Shown piece by piece: positions 10,973 through 21,949 of a stretch of DNA of 64,000 bases (positions within the stretch are counted from its first letter, which is position 1; the number at the start of each line of letters is the position of its first letter). The DNA is from Hyphomicrobiales bacterium (GTDB taxonomy: Bacteria; Pseudomonadota; Alphaproteobacteria; Rhizobiales; Methyloligellaceae): the NCBI GenBank assembly GCA_021775525.1, contig JAJFHQ010000068.1, positions 24,208 to 88,207 of the forward strand, written 5' to 3'. A program made the translations under genes and the position numbers. The notes beneath the pieces were generated by a model, which was given only the letters and a program-made list of their open reading frames with translations, was not told the DNA's origin and made no database searches.

Positions 10973-12394
10973 TCAAATGGCCTGATCACGGATTCGTGCA
11001 ATTGCCTCATCTTTGCCCAAGGCCAGTAGCACATCAAAGATTCCCGGGGATGTCGTGCCCCCCGTCAAAACTGCACGCAGGGGTTGTGCTACCTTGCCAA
11101 GTTTTAAATTAGCCATTTCTGCAAAACCACGAACGGCTTGCTCAATGGTATCTATTTTCCAGTCATCCAGCGTTTCCAACGACTCTAATAAAGCGCCTAG
11201 AGTTCTCAGCGCCTCATCATCTAGCAATTTTCCGGCTTTCTCATCCATTTCCAGAGGACGCGACACGAACACAAAACGTCCATTGTCAAGAATATCGACA
11301 AGGGTTTTGGCGCGCTCTTTAAGGCCCGGCATGGCCAGGGCCAATTTCTGCCAGCACACTTCATCATCCACGTTGGGGGGAAGTTGTGTCTTGTCCAATT
11401 CAGGGATCAAAGCCCTTGTGAGGCCTGCCAGTTCCTCATCACCACTGTTCTTGATGTATTGCGCATTGAGGTTGGAAAGCTTGTCAAAATCAAACCGGGA
11501 AGGGGAGCGGCCAATACCAGGCAGATCAAACCATTCGATCATCTGCGCGGTGGTGAAAATCTCATCGTCGCCGTGGCTCCACCCCAATCTCGCGAGATAG
11601 TTGCGCAAGGCTGCAGGCAGGTATCCCAACGCACGGTAAGCTTCAACGCCAAGAGCGCCGTGGCGCTTTGAGAGCTTGGCTCCATCAGGTCCGTGAATCA
11701 ATGGAACATGGGCAAATATGGGCACCTGCCATTCGAGCGCATTATAAATTTGCGCCTGGCGGCTGGCATTGGTGAGATGGTCAGCACCACGTATGGCATG
11801 GGTTACGCCCATATCATGATCATCTACCACCACGGCCAGATTGTAGGTTGGGCTTCCATCACTACGTGAGATGATGAGGTCGTCCAGATCCTTGTTGGCC
11901 ACGGTAACGGTGCCCTGCACCTGATCGTCAATGACAGTCTCACCTTCATTTGGAGCCTTGAAGCGGATGACCGGATCAACCCCAGCCGGCGCGTCTGAAG
12001 GGTCACGATCACGCCACATACCGTCATAGACGGCGCTGCGGCCTTCTGCATGGGCGCTCTCGCGCATCTTCTCCAACTCATCGGGCTTAGCGTAGCATTT
12101 GTAGGCAAGACTCTTGTCTAGCAGTTTCTTGACGACCTCACCGTGCCGTTCAGCCCTGGCGTGCTGGTAAAATGGCTCTCCATCCCATTCCAGGCCAAGC
12201 CATCTCAGGCCATCCAGGATTGCATCGATGGCGTCAGCGCTTGATCGTTTCCGATCTGTGTCCTCAATGCGTAAAAGCATCTTGCCGCCATTGGCTTTGG
12301 CATAGAGCCAATTGAACAGCGCCGTGCGCGCCCCTCCAATATGCAGATAACCTGTGGGTGAGGGGGCAAACCTTGTAACCACGCGTTCGCTCAT
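10973..12394 (-). CDS. gltX: Glutamyl-tRNA synthetase
   Basis: [36 protein letters not shown] (KMSKS-like). Confidence 0.95.
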   Translation of the reverse strand: MSERVVTRFAPSPTGYLHIGGARTALFNWLYAKANGGKMLLRIEDTDRKRSSADAIDAILDGLRWLGLEWDGEPFYQHARAERHGEVVKKLLDKSLAYKCYAKPDELEKMRESAHAEGRSAVYDGMWRDRDPSDAPAGVDPVIRFKAPNEGETVIDDQVQGTVTVANKDLDDLIISRSDGSPTYNLAVVVDDHDMGVTHAIRGADHLTNASRQAQIYNALEWQVPIFAHVPLIHGPDGAKLSKRHGALGVEAYRALGYLPAALRNYLARLGWSHGDDEIFTTAQMIEWFDLPGIGRSPSRFDFDKLSNLNAQYIKNSGDEELAGLTRALIPELDKTQLPPNVDDEVCWQKLALAMPGLKERAKTLVDILDNGRFVFVSRPLEMDEKAGKLLDDEALRTLGALLESLETLDDWKIDTIEQAVRGFAEMANLKLGKVAQPLRAVLTGGTTSPGIFDVLLALGKDEAIARIRDQAI

Positions 12395-12527
12395 AGAAAA
12401 GAATCCAATCTTGGATTTATATTTTCACGAAACAAAATTATTTCGGGCTTCACCGCGCGCTCATGTACCATAAGAGCCGGGTCTGCGTTAAGTGCGGAAC
12501 CCTGATAAATTGGAGGGACAGTGGACC

Positions 12528-14720
12528 ATGTCGGTATGGTCCTGGGAAAACCGGCAAGCAAATGGCAGCAGCCTGGTTCATCGGGCTGTCGGGCTGATCG
12601 CGCGGCAGGTTGAAGAAGAAAATGATCGCTGGTTCCTGTGGATTCCAGTCTATTTTGCTGCTGGCATCGGTCTGTATTTTGCGCTGCCGGGTGAACCAGC
12701 ACTTCATTCCATCATTGCCGCACTCATCATCACGCTCTCATTATGCTTTGCCACCCGGCGAATCCCCTTGTTCTGGCTACTCAGCGTGGCTTCTTTTTGC
12801 ATGAGCCTTGGCTTTGCCGACATTTCATTTCGAACCTATTCGATGAAACAACCCACTTTGGAGCAATCAGGCGGCTTCATGAAGCTAACTGGCTGGGTTG
12901 AAAAAATCGAAGCACGTCTTCCGCGGGGATACAGAGTAACGCTCAGGCCGTTCGACTCAACAAACAAGAAGACCAAATCCTTACCATACCGGGTACGTTT
13001 CACCAGCCGTTTTGACGCGGTTCCTCATACTGGAAGCGCAGTCGAGGTGCGCTTGCGCCTGCGCCCGGTCCCCGAACCCGTCATGCCCGGAGGATTCGAT
13101 TTTTCACGCAAAGCTTATTATGTAGGCTTGGGGGCCGTGGGTTTTGCGCTTGCACCTGCCAAACCGCTTGATCCCGCCCCGGCAGCACCACTCGATATCC
13201 GACTGCGTGCAAAGATTGATGGCCTGCGCCACCAAATTGAGCAGCGTATTTTAAAAATCACACCCGGTGAGCGCGGAGCAGTAGTGGTCGCGTTGATAAC
13301 GGGAGAACGCGGACGAATTCCTGAAGCGACCCTGCGAGCGCTCAGACATTCAGGTCTTGCACATATGCTGGCAATATCTGGCCTGCATATGGCACTGATG
13401 GCCGGATCCCTGTTCTGGTTGTTGCGCATGGGTGCTGCCGCTGTACCCTTCCTCGCATTGCGCTGCCCTATCAAGAAATGGGCAGCCATCCTGGCACTCC
13501 TGGGTGGCGGGTTTTATTTTGTCATCTCGGGTGGATCCATTGCCACTCAGCGCGCCTTCCTGATGATGTGTATCGTATTCACCGCCATTCTGCTCGACCG
13601 TCCCGCACTCACCCTGCGTAACGTTGCCCTTGCCGCTTGCGTGATACTGATACTTTTTCCTGAAAGCTTACTCGATGTCTCATTCCAGATGTCATTTGCA
13701 GCAGTGACGGCACTGGTGGCCGTTTACGAGCGTACCAGTAAACGCAAATCCTCCACGACAACTCTCTCCATCTGGGGCAATCTCATGAGGAAAGGCTTCT
13801 GGTACCTGGGTGGTATTGCATTGACCACACTCGTGGCGGGGATCGCTGTTGCACCATTTGCCGCGTACCATTTCCACCATCTTGCACAATTCTCACTGCT
13901 CGCCAACTTGGGTGCGATGCCGCCTTTTGGTCTCATCGTGATGCCTGCTGCACTGGTTTCATTAATAACCATGCCGTTCGGATTTGAGGCTCTGCCATTG
14001 CAGATCATGGCATGGGGCATCGATCAGGTTGTCGGCGTTGCCAAGGAAGTCTCCAGCTGGCCCTCTGCAAGCGTGCGCGTGGCCACAATGCCGGTAGCCT
14101 CGCTGCTGGCTTTGTCTGTTGGCGGTCTATGGCTTTGCCTGTGGCGCACGCCCTGGCGGTTCGCAGGGCTAGGTATTGCCAGCCTCGGCCTGTTGATGGC
14201 CGGGAGCGCTCCACGACCGGATTTGCTTGTTGGGCGTGATGGCAAACTGCTCGCCGTTCGCACACAGGATGACACGCTCTCTGTTACGGGTGGCAAGAAA
14301 GCCAGCTATTCCCTGGAACAATGGCTGAGCGCCGATGGTGACTCGCGTGATCCAGTCCTGGCGCTGAAGGGGGATAATTTCAAATGCGATGAATTGGCCT
14401 GCATCGCTAAAGTGAAAGGGAAAACCGTTGCTTTTGTCCGACACCCGGCAGCTCTCGCCGAGGAGTGTTCCCGGGCTGATATTATCATTGCACAAATCCC
14501 CATCAACCACCGTTGTCCTAAAGTTCGCGTGAAGGTCGACCGAATTGATTTGTGGTCCGATGGTGCGCACGCGCTCTATTTAGATGGACAGTCCATCCGC
14601 ATTGAAACGGTTGCGCAGAGCAGGGGAGAACGTCCCTGGTCTCGCACGATCACAAGACGACGCAAGCGGTCAGCACCTGATGGTAATGCCTATGCAGATG
14701 AAGACAATGCGCCTGAATGA
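12528..14720 (+). CDS. comEC: ComEC/Rec2 family DNA uptake channel protein
   Basis: Multi-TM protein with the Competence domain (LRHSGLAHMLAISGLHMALMAG, SGGSIATQRAFLMM); divergent from gltX, convergent with lexA. Confidence 0.85.
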   Translation: MSVWSWENRQANGSSLVHRAVGLIARQVEEENDRWFLWIPVYFAAGIGLYFALPGEPALHSIIAALIITLSLCFATRRIPLFWLLSVASFCMSLGFADISFRTYSMKQPTLEQSGGFMKLTGWVEKIEARLPRGYRVTLRPFDSTNKKTKSLPYRVRFTSRFDAVPHTGSAVEVRLRLRPVPEPVMPGGFDFSRKAYYVGLGAVGFALAPAKPLDPAPAAPLDIRLRAKIDGLRHQIEQRILKITPGERGAVVVALITGERGRIPEATLRALRHSGLAHMLAISGLHMALMAGSLFWLLRMGAAAVPFLALRCPIKKWAAILALLGGGFYFVISGGSIATQRAFLMMCIVFTAILLDRPALTLRNVALAACVILILFPESLLDVSFQMSFAAVTALVAVYERTSKRKSSTTTLSIWGNLMRKGFWYLGGIALTTLVAGIAVAPFAAYHFHHLAQFSLLANLGAMPPFGLIVMPAALVSLITMPFGFEALPLQIMAWGIDQVVGVAKEVSSWPSASVRVATMPVASLLALSVGGLWLCLWRTPWRFAGLGIASLGLLMAGSAPRPDLLVGRDGKLLAVRTQDDTLSVTGGKKASYSLEQWLSADGDSRDPVLALKGDNFKCDELACIAKVKGKTVAFVRHPAALAEECSRADIIIAQIPINHRCPKVRVKVDRIDLWSDGAHALYLDGQSIRIETVAQSRGERPWSRTITRRRKRSAPDGNAYADEDNAPE

Positions 14721-14731
14721 GAGCGGTTGAG

Positions 14732-15433
14732 TTAGTAAACCCGTATTAGCCCTACCAGCGTGCCTTGCACATCAACCCTGTCAGGCCCGAAAATACGGGT
14801 CTCATATGCCGGATTGGCGGCTTCCAGCGCGATGGAGTCGCCACGCCGGCGCAAGCGCTTGAGCGTCGCTTCTTCCTTGTCGACAAGGGCAACGACGATG
14901 TCACCGGTATTGGCTGTATCGCCACGCCGGACAATGATGGTGTCGCCTTCAAGAATACCGGCCTCTATCATTGAGTCGCCTTTGACCTCGAGCGCAAAAT
15001 GCTCGCCCTTGGTCAGCAACTCCGGGGGCACTTCGATAGAACGGCTGCTGTGCTGAATGGCCTCGATGGGCACGCCGGCAGCGATCTGACCCATGACAGG
15101 AATTTCAACATTAGCCGGCAGGGCTTCGCCGTCATCTCTCTCTCGCACGCGGCCAAGGCTGCCTTCGATAACGCTGGGTGAAAAGCCGCGCCCGCCGCTG
15201 CCCGTCGCGTAGCCGACAGATTCAGGCAGTTTGAGAATTTCCAGCGCCCGCGCCCGGTGGGGCAGGCGGCGAATAAATCCACGCTCTTCGAGTGCAGTTA
15301 TAAGCCGGTGAATACCCGACTTGGACTTGAGATCGAGCGCTTCCTTCATTTCGTCGAATGACGGCGGAACACCGCTTTCCTTCACCCGCTCATGGATGAA
15401 CATCAGCAATTCTTTTTGCTTGCGCGTCAGCAT
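14732..15433 (-). CDS. lexA: SOS repressor LexA
   Basis: [46 protein letters not shown]-terminal HTH; C-terminal S24 peptidase GDSMIEAGI. Confidence 0.97.
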   Translation of the reverse strand: MLTRKQKELLMFIHERVKESGVPPSFDEMKEALDLKSKSGIHRLITALEERGFIRRLPHRARALEILKLPESVGYATGSGGRGFSPSVIEGSLGRVRERDDGEALPANVEIPVMGQIAAGVPIEAIQHSSRSIEVPPELLTKGEHFALEVKGDSMIEAGILEGDTIIVRRGDTANTGDIVVALVDKEEATLKRLRRRGDSIALEAANPAYETRIFGPDRVDVQGTLVGLIRVY

Positions 15434-15525
15434 CTAAGCCCCTCGCTTGTTATCACCGTCATTGATCTGGTTGTCCCGAATCAAACTAGACACCAGATAT
15501 GGACAAATCATGAACATTTATACAT

Positions 15526-15540
15526 GTTCTAGTTGTGTTC
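15526..15540. promoter_or_regulatory. Candidate LexA operator GTTC-N7-GTTC upstream of lexA
   Basis: GTTC(15526-15529) TAGTTGT GTTC(15537-15540), the alphaproteobacterial LexA box form, about 90 bp upstream of the lexA start. Confidence 0.75.
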
Positions 15541-15592
15541 TGCAAGGGTAGGTCCAGGGGGTGTAAACGCGGAGATGCGAACGGGCGCAATC

Positions 15593-16813
15593 TCAAAAAT
15601 CCAGATGCAATATCGGCACGGCTTCGCCTGACTCGGCCGCAGGTGCACCGGGTGCCCGGACAATCAGGCAGTCTGCCTGGGACAGGGGGGAGAGCAGGGA
15701 GCTGTCCTGTGAGCGGACCGGTGTCACCACATCCTGCCCCTCATCGCCCTTATCAATCGTGGCGCGCATATAATGCTGACGCGGTCCGTTTTTTTTCACT
15801 CCGGCGCCAAGCATGGCTGTTTTCTGGTCAACGGAAGCACCTTCAATTCCGAGCATTTTATCCAGCATTGGCAGCAGGAATATCCGTGAGCACACCATGG
15901 CCGAAACCGGATTCCCGGGCAGGCCCAGTACGCGTTGATCCCCCAATTGCCCGAACATCAAGGGCTTGCCGGGACGCATGGCGATTTTCCAGAAATCGAG
16001 CGTCATGCCGGCTGCTTCAAGGGCCGGCTGTACAAGATCATGATCGCCCACCGATGCCCCACCGATGGTCAGGAGAATATCCGCATCGCTGGCGCGGGCA
16101 ATGTGCTCAGCCAGGCTCTCTTTTGTATCCCTCGCGATACCCAGCCTCACTGGCTGCCCACCGGCACTTTCGATCATGGCGGCAAGACCAAAGGAGTTGG
16201 AGGAAATGATCTGTCCCGGATTCAGCTCTTCACCTGGCATGACCAGTTCATCTCCCGTTGCCAGGATTGCAACAACCGGTTTCCGGCGCACCCTGAACTG
16301 CGTCACGTTCATGGAGGCCGCAAGCGACAGATCCCGCGCTAGAATTTTACGCCCGGTTTTGAGCAGAACTTCGCCTTCAGAAAAATCAAATCCACGAGGC
16401 CGAACATAGGTGCCATGTGCCGCCCCCTCATTCACGGTGACTACATCACCCTCGCGCGATGTGTCTTCCTGGATAATGATGGTGTCGGCGCCCTCCGGAA
16501 CTGCGCCGCCAGTGAAAATGCGTACGGCCTGACCATTGCCGGCCTTTCCCTCAAAAGGATGACCCGCCGCAGCTTCCCCGATGATCTTCAATTCACGGGG
16601 TATCTCAGTCAGATCACTGGCGCGTACCGCGTAGCCATCCATGGCCGAGGCGTTAAAAGGCGGTTGGGTAATGCGGGCGGCAACGCCCTCTGCCAGCACG
16701 CGGCCATGACCGTCTTCGAGTGGGATAGTTTCTGCTTCACACAGACCAAGCCCATCCACCACGCGCGCGAGGGCTTCGTCTACGCTCAGCATTGAATTGG
16801 CAAGCTCCCTCAC
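15593..16813 (-). CDS. moeA: Molybdopterin molybdenumtransferase MoeA/Glp
   Basis: [53 protein letters not shown]. Confidence 0.94.
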   Translation of the reverse strand: MRELANSMLSVDEALARVVDGLGLCEAETIPLEDGHGRVLAEGVAARITQPPFNASAMDGYAVRASDLTEIPRELKIIGEAAAGHPFEGKAGNGQAVRIFTGGAVPEGADTIIIQEDTSREGDVVTVNEGAAHGTYVRPRGFDFSEGEVLLKTGRKILARDLSLAASMNVTQFRVRRKPVVAILATGDELVMPGEELNPGQIISSNSFGLAAMIESAGGQPVRLGIARDTKESLAEHIARASDADILLTIGGASVGDHDLVQPALEAAGMTLDFWKIAMRPGKPLMFGQLGDQRVLGLPGNPVSAMVCSRIFLLPMLDKMLGIEGASVDQKTAMLGAGVKKNGPRQHYMRATIDKGDEGQDVVTPVRSQDSSLLSPLSQADCLIVRAPGAPAAESGEAVPILHLDF

Positions 16814-17295
16814 GCGTCCGCCACGTAATGACCTGATCTCCCGCCGGATTTTTCAACCAGCCGGATGCCGGAAAAGGACATGCCCCGATCAACCGCTTTC
16901 ACCATGTCGTAGATGGTAAGGCAGGCGACCGATACGGCCGTCATGGCTTCCATCTCAACGCCGGTCTGACCGGACACTTTCACCCGCGCTGTGACACGGA
17001 TTCCAACGGGCTCTGAACTGAGTTCAAAATCCACCGTGACCTGAGATAGTGCCAGGGGGTGGCACAACGGGATGAGCTCATGGGTACGCTTGGCCGCCAT
17101 GATTCCGGCAAGACGCGCGGTCGCAAGCACGTCGCCCTTCTTGGCGTCGCCTTCCTCAATAAGCTGTAGAGTTTCGGCATCCATGGAGACAAAACCTTCC
17201 GCCACTGCAACGCGATTGGTCACTTCCTTGTCCGCCACGTCAACCATATGCGCTTCACCGCGCTCATTCAGATGAGTGAGAGTCTTCTTTGTCAT
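16810..17295 (-). CDS. moaC: Cyclic pyranopterin monophosphate synthase MoaC
   Basis: [52 protein letters not shown]. Confidence 0.96.
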   Translation of the reverse strand: MTKKTLTHLNERGEAHMVDVADKEVTNRVAVAEGFVSMDAETLQLIEEGDAKKGDVLATARLAGIMAAKRTHELIPLCHPLALSQVTVDFELSSEPVGIRVTARVKVSGQTGVEMEAMTAVSVACLTIYDMVKAVDRGMSFSGIRLVEKSGGRSGHYVADA

Positions 17296-18113
17296 TGCGC
17301 AACGGCTCCCTGTTCCCGGGCAGGTGCACTGAGGAGTGCGCGCGTTGCTTTCTCAACATCCCCTTGCCGCATCAGGCTTTCACCAACCAGAAACGTGCGC
17401 ACGCCATAAAGCTCGAGCCGCGCCAGGTCGCTGGGCGTGCTGATACCACTTTCAGACACGGTGATCCGGTCACTCGGGACCATCGGGGCGAGACGGCCAG
17501 TCGTCAAAAGCTTGGTCTCAAAAGTCTTCAGGTCACGATTGTTAATACCGATGAGTGAAGTGTGAAGGCTGAGGGCGCGCTCCATCTCCTCCTCGTTATG
17601 GACTTCGGCCAGCACATCCATGTTCCAGTCTTTTGCAGCAGAGCAAAGCTCCTGCGCTTGGGCATCACTGACACCCGCCAGGATGATAAGAATGCAATCC
17701 GCGCCCCAGCCCCGCGCTTGCGGCACCTGGTAGGGGTCCAGCATAAAATCTTTGCGCAAAATGGGCAGGGAACAGGCCTCGCGTGCTTCACCCAGGTAAT
17801 CGGGGTGACCCTGAAAGGAGGGCTCATCTGTGAGCACGGACAGGCAGGCCGCTCCACCAGCCTCATAGGCACGGGCAAGCGCGGCAGGAGCAAAATCTTC
17901 GCGGATCAAACCCTTGGAGGGACTGGCCTTCTTGATTTCCGCAATCAGAGCGAACGACCCGCTGCCAGATTTTTGCGCAATCGCATCTGCAAAGCCACGT
18001 GGGGGCTTTGCGCTACGGGCCTGCTCCTCAACTCTCGCGAGTGGATGCTCAGCCTTGGCGGCGGAAATTTCTTCGCGCTTGTAGTCGTTTATCTTGTCGA
18101 GAATATTGGCCAT
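17292..18113 (-). CDS. trpC: Indole-3-glycerol phosphate synthase
   Basis: [45 protein letters not shown]; start placed at [10 protein letters not shown]. Confidence 0.95.
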   Translation of the reverse strand: MANILDKINDYKREEISAAKAEHPLARVEEQARSAKPPRGFADAIAQKSGSGSFALIAEIKKASPSKGLIREDFAPAALARAYEAGGAACLSVLTDEPSFQGHPDYLGEAREACSLPILRKDFMLDPYQVPQARGWGADCILIILAGVSDAQAQELCSAAKDWNMDVLAEVHNEEEMERALSLHTSLIGINNRDLKTFETKLLTTGRLAPMVPSDRITVSESGISTPSDLARLELYGVRTFLVGESLMRQGDVEKATRALLSAPAREQGAVAQ

Positions 18114-18117
18114 GGTC

Positions 18118-19137
18118 TCAAGCGTTGGTGATGCGCACAAGATCGTCAAGGCTTTTACGCGCCGCCCCATTGTCGATAGCCTCAGCGGCCAGCTTCGCCC
18201 CCTCGCCAAGCTCTTCAGCCTTGCCGGTCACGACCAATGCGGCGGCGGCGTTCAAGACCACAATATCGCGGAAGGCCGCGTGCTGACCGGCGAGGACATC
18301 TTCTATCGCCTTGGCATTTTCATCCGCTTCGCCACCAACCAGATCATTTGGGTTTGCCTGCCGCAAACCCGCATCTTCGGGAATGACCTCAAACGTGCTC
18401 ACCGATCCGTCCTTCAATTCAGCCACATAAGTGGGGCCGGTGGTTGTGAGTTCATCAAGCCCATCGCTGCCATGAACAACCCAAACGCGTTTCGAACCCA
18501 GGTTGGAGAGTACTTCGGCCAGAGGCACAATCCAGTCACGCGAGAAAACACCAATCACCTGATATTTTGCATCCGCCGGGTTGGCCAGAGGTCCGAGCAA
18601 ATTGAATATGGTCCGCATACCAAGTTCTGCCCGCACGGGCCCGACATGGCGCATTGCGGAATGATGTTTGGGGGCAAACATGAATCCCACACCGGCTTCT
18701 TCAATTGCTTTTGTAACAATCTCCGGGCCGACATCCAGATTGACGCCGAGTGCTGCCAGAACGTCTGCGGAGCCTGATTTCGACGACACAGACTTGTTGC
18801 CATGCTTGGCAACTGGCACACCTGCGCCCGCTACCACGAAAGCCGTGCATGTTGAAATATTATAGGTGCCCTTGGCATCACCGCCCGTGCCGCATGTATC
18901 AACGGCTCCGTCAGGCGCAGAAACGCCCGTTGCCTTGGCTCGCATTGCTTGCGCCGCGCCGGTGATTTCCTCAACCGTTTCACCGCGCACGCGCAGGCCC
19001 ATAAGAAACGCGCCCATCTGTGCTGGGCTGGCATCACCGGACATCATGATGGCGAAGGCGTCCGCGGCTTCATCGGAGGACAGGGATTGGCCTTCGGAAA
19101 CCTTTGAAATAAATTGGGAAAAACCGGACATCCTCAA
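18118..19137 (-). CDS. trpD: Anthranilate phosphoribosyltransferase
   Basis: [52 protein letters not shown]. Confidence 0.96.
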   Translation of the reverse strand: MRMSGFSQFISKVSEGQSLSSDEAADAFAIMMSGDASPAQMGAFLMGLRVRGETVEEITGAAQAMRAKATGVSAPDGAVDTCGTGGDAKGTYNISTCTAFVVAGAGVPVAKHGNKSVSSKSGSADVLAALGVNLDVGPEIVTKAIEEAGVGFMFAPKHHSAMRHVGPVRAELGMRTIFNLLGPLANPADAKYQVIGVFSRDWIVPLAEVLSNLGSKRVWVVHGSDGLDELTTTGPTYVAELKDGSVSTFEVIPEDAGLRQANPNDLVGGEADENAKAIEDVLAGQHAAFRDIVVLNAAAALVVTGKAEELGEGAKLAAEAIDNGAARKSLDDLVRITNA

Positions 19138-19143
19138 TGCTCG

Positions 19144-19791
19144 CTATACCGCTGCCATGGCTTCATCGAATGGCCCGGCCGGCTCATGTTGAATACCAGC
19201 CAGATCGAGGAAATTTGCCAGCAAGGCATGACCATGTTGAGAAGCGATGCTTTCAGGATGAAATTGAACTCCGTACAGGGGCAACGCTTTATGTTGTAGC
19301 CCCATGATAACGCCACCATCAGTTTCAGCAGTGATCTCAAAACAGTCCGGCAAACTATCGCGCTCAACAGTGAGGGAGTGATAGCGGGTCGCCTCGAATT
19401 CTGCCGGTAACCCGGCGAAAATGCCCGCGCCGGTGTTGCGCGCCGATGAAGCGCCAGCTCCCAGAACTCGAACCGTGGAAAGTTTCCCGTGCATGAGGGT
19501 TGGAGCGCGTACTACTTTGCCACCAAACGCCTGGCCGATGGATTGATGCCCCAGGCATACACCCAGGATTGGCACATCGGCGCCAGCGTGCTTCACCAGT
19601 TCAAGGCAAATCCCGGCCTCGTTCGGTGTGCAGGGGCCGGGCGAGAGTACGATGGCCTGTGGACTCTCCTCCAGCACCTGCTCGACGCTTACCTTGTCGT
19701 TGCGGTAAACACGGCACTGCGCTCCCAACTCGCCCAGAAAGTGGACGAGGTTGTAGGTGAAGCTGTCATAATTATCGATAAGGGTCAGCAT
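19144..19791 (-). CDS. trpG: Anthranilate synthase component II (glutamine amidotransferase)
   Basis: [55 protein letters not shown]. Confidence 0.95.
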   Translation of the reverse strand: MLTLIDNYDSFTYNLVHFLGELGAQCRVYRNDKVSVEQVLEESPQAIVLSPGPCTPNEAGICLELVKHAGADVPILGVCLGHQSIGQAFGGKVVRAPTLMHGKLSTVRVLGAGASSARNTGAGIFAGLPAEFEATRYHSLTVERDSLPDCFEITAETDGGVIMGLQHKALPLYGVQFHPESIASQHGHALLANFLDLAGIQHEPAGPFDEAMAAV

Positions 19792-19863
19792 GAGAGTGTT
19801 CTAACCTGTGCGTGCCCCAAGCCTCAAGTGATGTCGCAAAGTGGTTAAAGCCGAAAGAGGCAA

Positions 19864-20385
19864 TTAGGCAGGATCCAGGAGTTTTCTAGGAACGATAAAG
19901 CGCTGCAAATGACCCGCTTCCGGGGCAAGAGACGTCCAATCTCCTTCAAAATTTATCACGGCAAGCGCGGCCGTCGGAAAGTTGGATTCAAGCTCATCAA
20001 ATGCATCGGCCTCTCCATCCCCGGATAGGGACGCGGTGAGAGAATACATACCCGGATTGTGCCCAATTACCATCGCATGGCCACAACTTGCAGGCAGACC
20101 CCGCAATATCTGCAACATTTGGGCAGGACCCGAATGATAGAGCCCTTCCTCAAAACGGATTTCTGGCTCGGCTTTCCATTCAGCTTGTGCAAGTTCCAGT
20201 GTCTGGCGGGCGCGTTTGGCGGTCGAGCACAATACCAAGGCCGGGACAAGCCCCTCCTGTTCCATATAAACGCCCATGCGCGGTGCGGCTTTTTCACCGC
20301 GCGGGGCAAGGGGGCGCTCAAAATCGTTGAAACCGGGCTTGTTCCATGACGATTTGGCATGGCGGAACAACGAAAGGGTCACCAT
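19864..20385 (-). CDS. SixA-like phosphohistidine phosphatase (histidine phosphatase superfamily)
   Basis: LFRHAKSSWNKPGFNDFERPLAPRGEKAAPRMG (RHG-type motif RHAKSSW), VIGHNPG. Confidence 0.85.
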   Translation of the reverse strand: MVTLSLFRHAKSSWNKPGFNDFERPLAPRGEKAAPRMGVYMEQEGLVPALVLCSTAKRARQTLELAQAEWKAEPEIRFEEGLYHSGPAQMLQILRGLPASCGHAMVIGHNPGMYSLTASLSGDGEADAFDELESNFPTAALAVINFEGDWTSLAPEAGHLQRFIVPRKLLDPA

Positions 20386-20391
20386 GACGCT

Positions 20392-21924
20392 TCAACCATC
20401 ATTTGAGCCGGTGGCGAAGCGGACCGCTTCTTCCGCCGCACGGAACAACGCCTTGGCTTTGTTCTGGCATTCGGTTTGTTCTGACAGTGGTACGGAATCG
20501 GCCACAATGCCGGCCCCGGCCTGCACATGCATCACCCCGTCTTTTACCAGCGAAGTACGAAGCACGATGCAACTGTCCATGTCTCCGTTTGCGGAGAAAT
20601 AGCCGACACAACCGGCATAGATGCCACGTTTCTCCTGCTCCAGCTCATCAATTATTTCCATGGCGCGCACTTTCGGCGCACCGGACACCGTACCCGCAGG
20701 GAACCCGGCCATCAGGGCATCAATTGCATCATGATCAGGATCAAGTTCCCCGACCACATTTGAGACGATGTGCATCACCTGGGAGTAATATTCGAGGAAG
20801 AAACTGTCGGTTACACGAATCGTTCCAACCTTGGCCACGCGGCCCACGTCGTTGCGCCCCAGGTCGAGCAGCATCAGGTGTTCCGCTAGCTCCTTCTGGT
20901 CCGCCAACAACTCTTTCGACAGGGCAGCATCTTCTGCCTTAGTGCTCCCGCGCGGACGTGTCCCGGCAATGGGGCGAATGGTCACTTCCCCGCCGCGCGC
21001 GCGCACCAGGATTTCCGGGCTGGAGCCGACAACAGAGAACCCGTCGAGATTGAGAAAATAAAGAAAAGGAGAGGGGTTCACGCGCCGCAATGCCCGGTAA
21101 AGCGAGAAGGGGGGCAGTGTGAAGGGTGCGGAAAAACGCTGGCTGAGCACGACCTGGAAGATGTCCCCGGCGCCAATATACTCTTTGGCGCGTTCAACCT
21201 TCGCCATGTAATCATCAGGAGACGTGTTTGACTTTGGATCGGGCCGAGGCACATCGGAATAATCGAGCCTTGCCGAATGGGGCAGGGGGGAATCAAGACG
21301 AAGCAACGCACCGCGCAGGCGTTCAGCAGCCCGGTTATAAGCGTTTTCCGCAGTTACGCCCTCTGCCGGGTGAACCGGCGTGACGGCCGTTATTTCATCG
21401 GTGACCGCGTCGAAGATGACCATGATGGTTGGCCGGATCATGATGGCATCGGGCGTGCCTATCGGGTCAGGATGACTGCTGGGCAAATGCTCAACGAGCC
21501 TTACGGTGTCATATCCCATATAGCCGAACACACCGGCGGCCATCGGTGGCAGTTCTTCAGGCAATTCGATGCGCGATTGTGCCAAGAGCTTACGCAGGGC
21601 CTCCAGCGGGCCACCTTCGCAAGGAGTATAATCTGAACCTTCGAGGGGAGCCTCGTTGATTTCCGCATTGTCCCCATTGGCACGCCATACAAGGTCTGGA
21701 TCAAATCCGATGATCGAATAGCGCCCCCTAACCGCGCCGCCTTCCACCGATTCAAACAGAAATGAATAGGGACGCCCGTCGGCCAGCTTGAGAAAGGCAG
21801 AGACGGGCGTTTCCAGATCGGCCACCAGCCGCGTCCACACGACCTGTGGCTGGTCCTTGTCATAGGTCCTGGAAAAGAGTTCTGAAGACGGTTCTACCCG
21901 TCCGATACCGGGCTTTTGTGACAT
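20392..21924 (-). CDS. trpE: Anthranilate synthase component I
   Basis: SFLFESVEGGAVRGRYSIIG, SSPEILVRARGGEVTIRPIAGTRPRG, GRNDVGRVAKVGTIRV, FPAGTVSGAPKVRAMEIIDELE. Confidence 0.95.
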   Translation of the reverse strand: MSQKPGIGRVEPSSELFSRTYDKDQPQVVWTRLVADLETPVSAFLKLADGRPYSFLFESVEGGAVRGRYSIIGFDPDLVWRANGDNAEINEAPLEGSDYTPCEGGPLEALRKLLAQSRIELPEELPPMAAGVFGYMGYDTVRLVEHLPSSHPDPIGTPDAIMIRPTIMVIFDAVTDEITAVTPVHPAEGVTAENAYNRAAERLRGALLRLDSPLPHSARLDYSDVPRPDPKSNTSPDDYMAKVERAKEYIGAGDIFQVVLSQRFSAPFTLPPFSLYRALRRVNPSPFLYFLNLDGFSVVGSSPEILVRARGGEVTIRPIAGTRPRGSTKAEDAALSKELLADQKELAEHLMLLDLGRNDVGRVAKVGTIRVTDSFFLEYYSQVMHIVSNVVGELDPDHDAIDALMAGFPAGTVSGAPKVRAMEIIDELEQEKRGIYAGCVGYFSANGDMDSCIVLRTSLVKDGVMHVQAGAGIVADSVPLSEQTECQNKAKALFRAAEEAVRFATGSNDG

Positions 21925-21949
21925 GGCGGTCTCTCAGCCCGAGGCCGCT

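Noticed and set aside
15535-16209. 224-aa plus-strand ORF antisense to moeA
   Set aside because: Arg/Pro/Ser-rich low-information translation; opposite strand carries clear MoeA.
18094-18777. 227-aa plus-strand ORF antisense to trpC/trpD
   Set aside because: Overlaps two conserved trp genes on the other strand; no motif.
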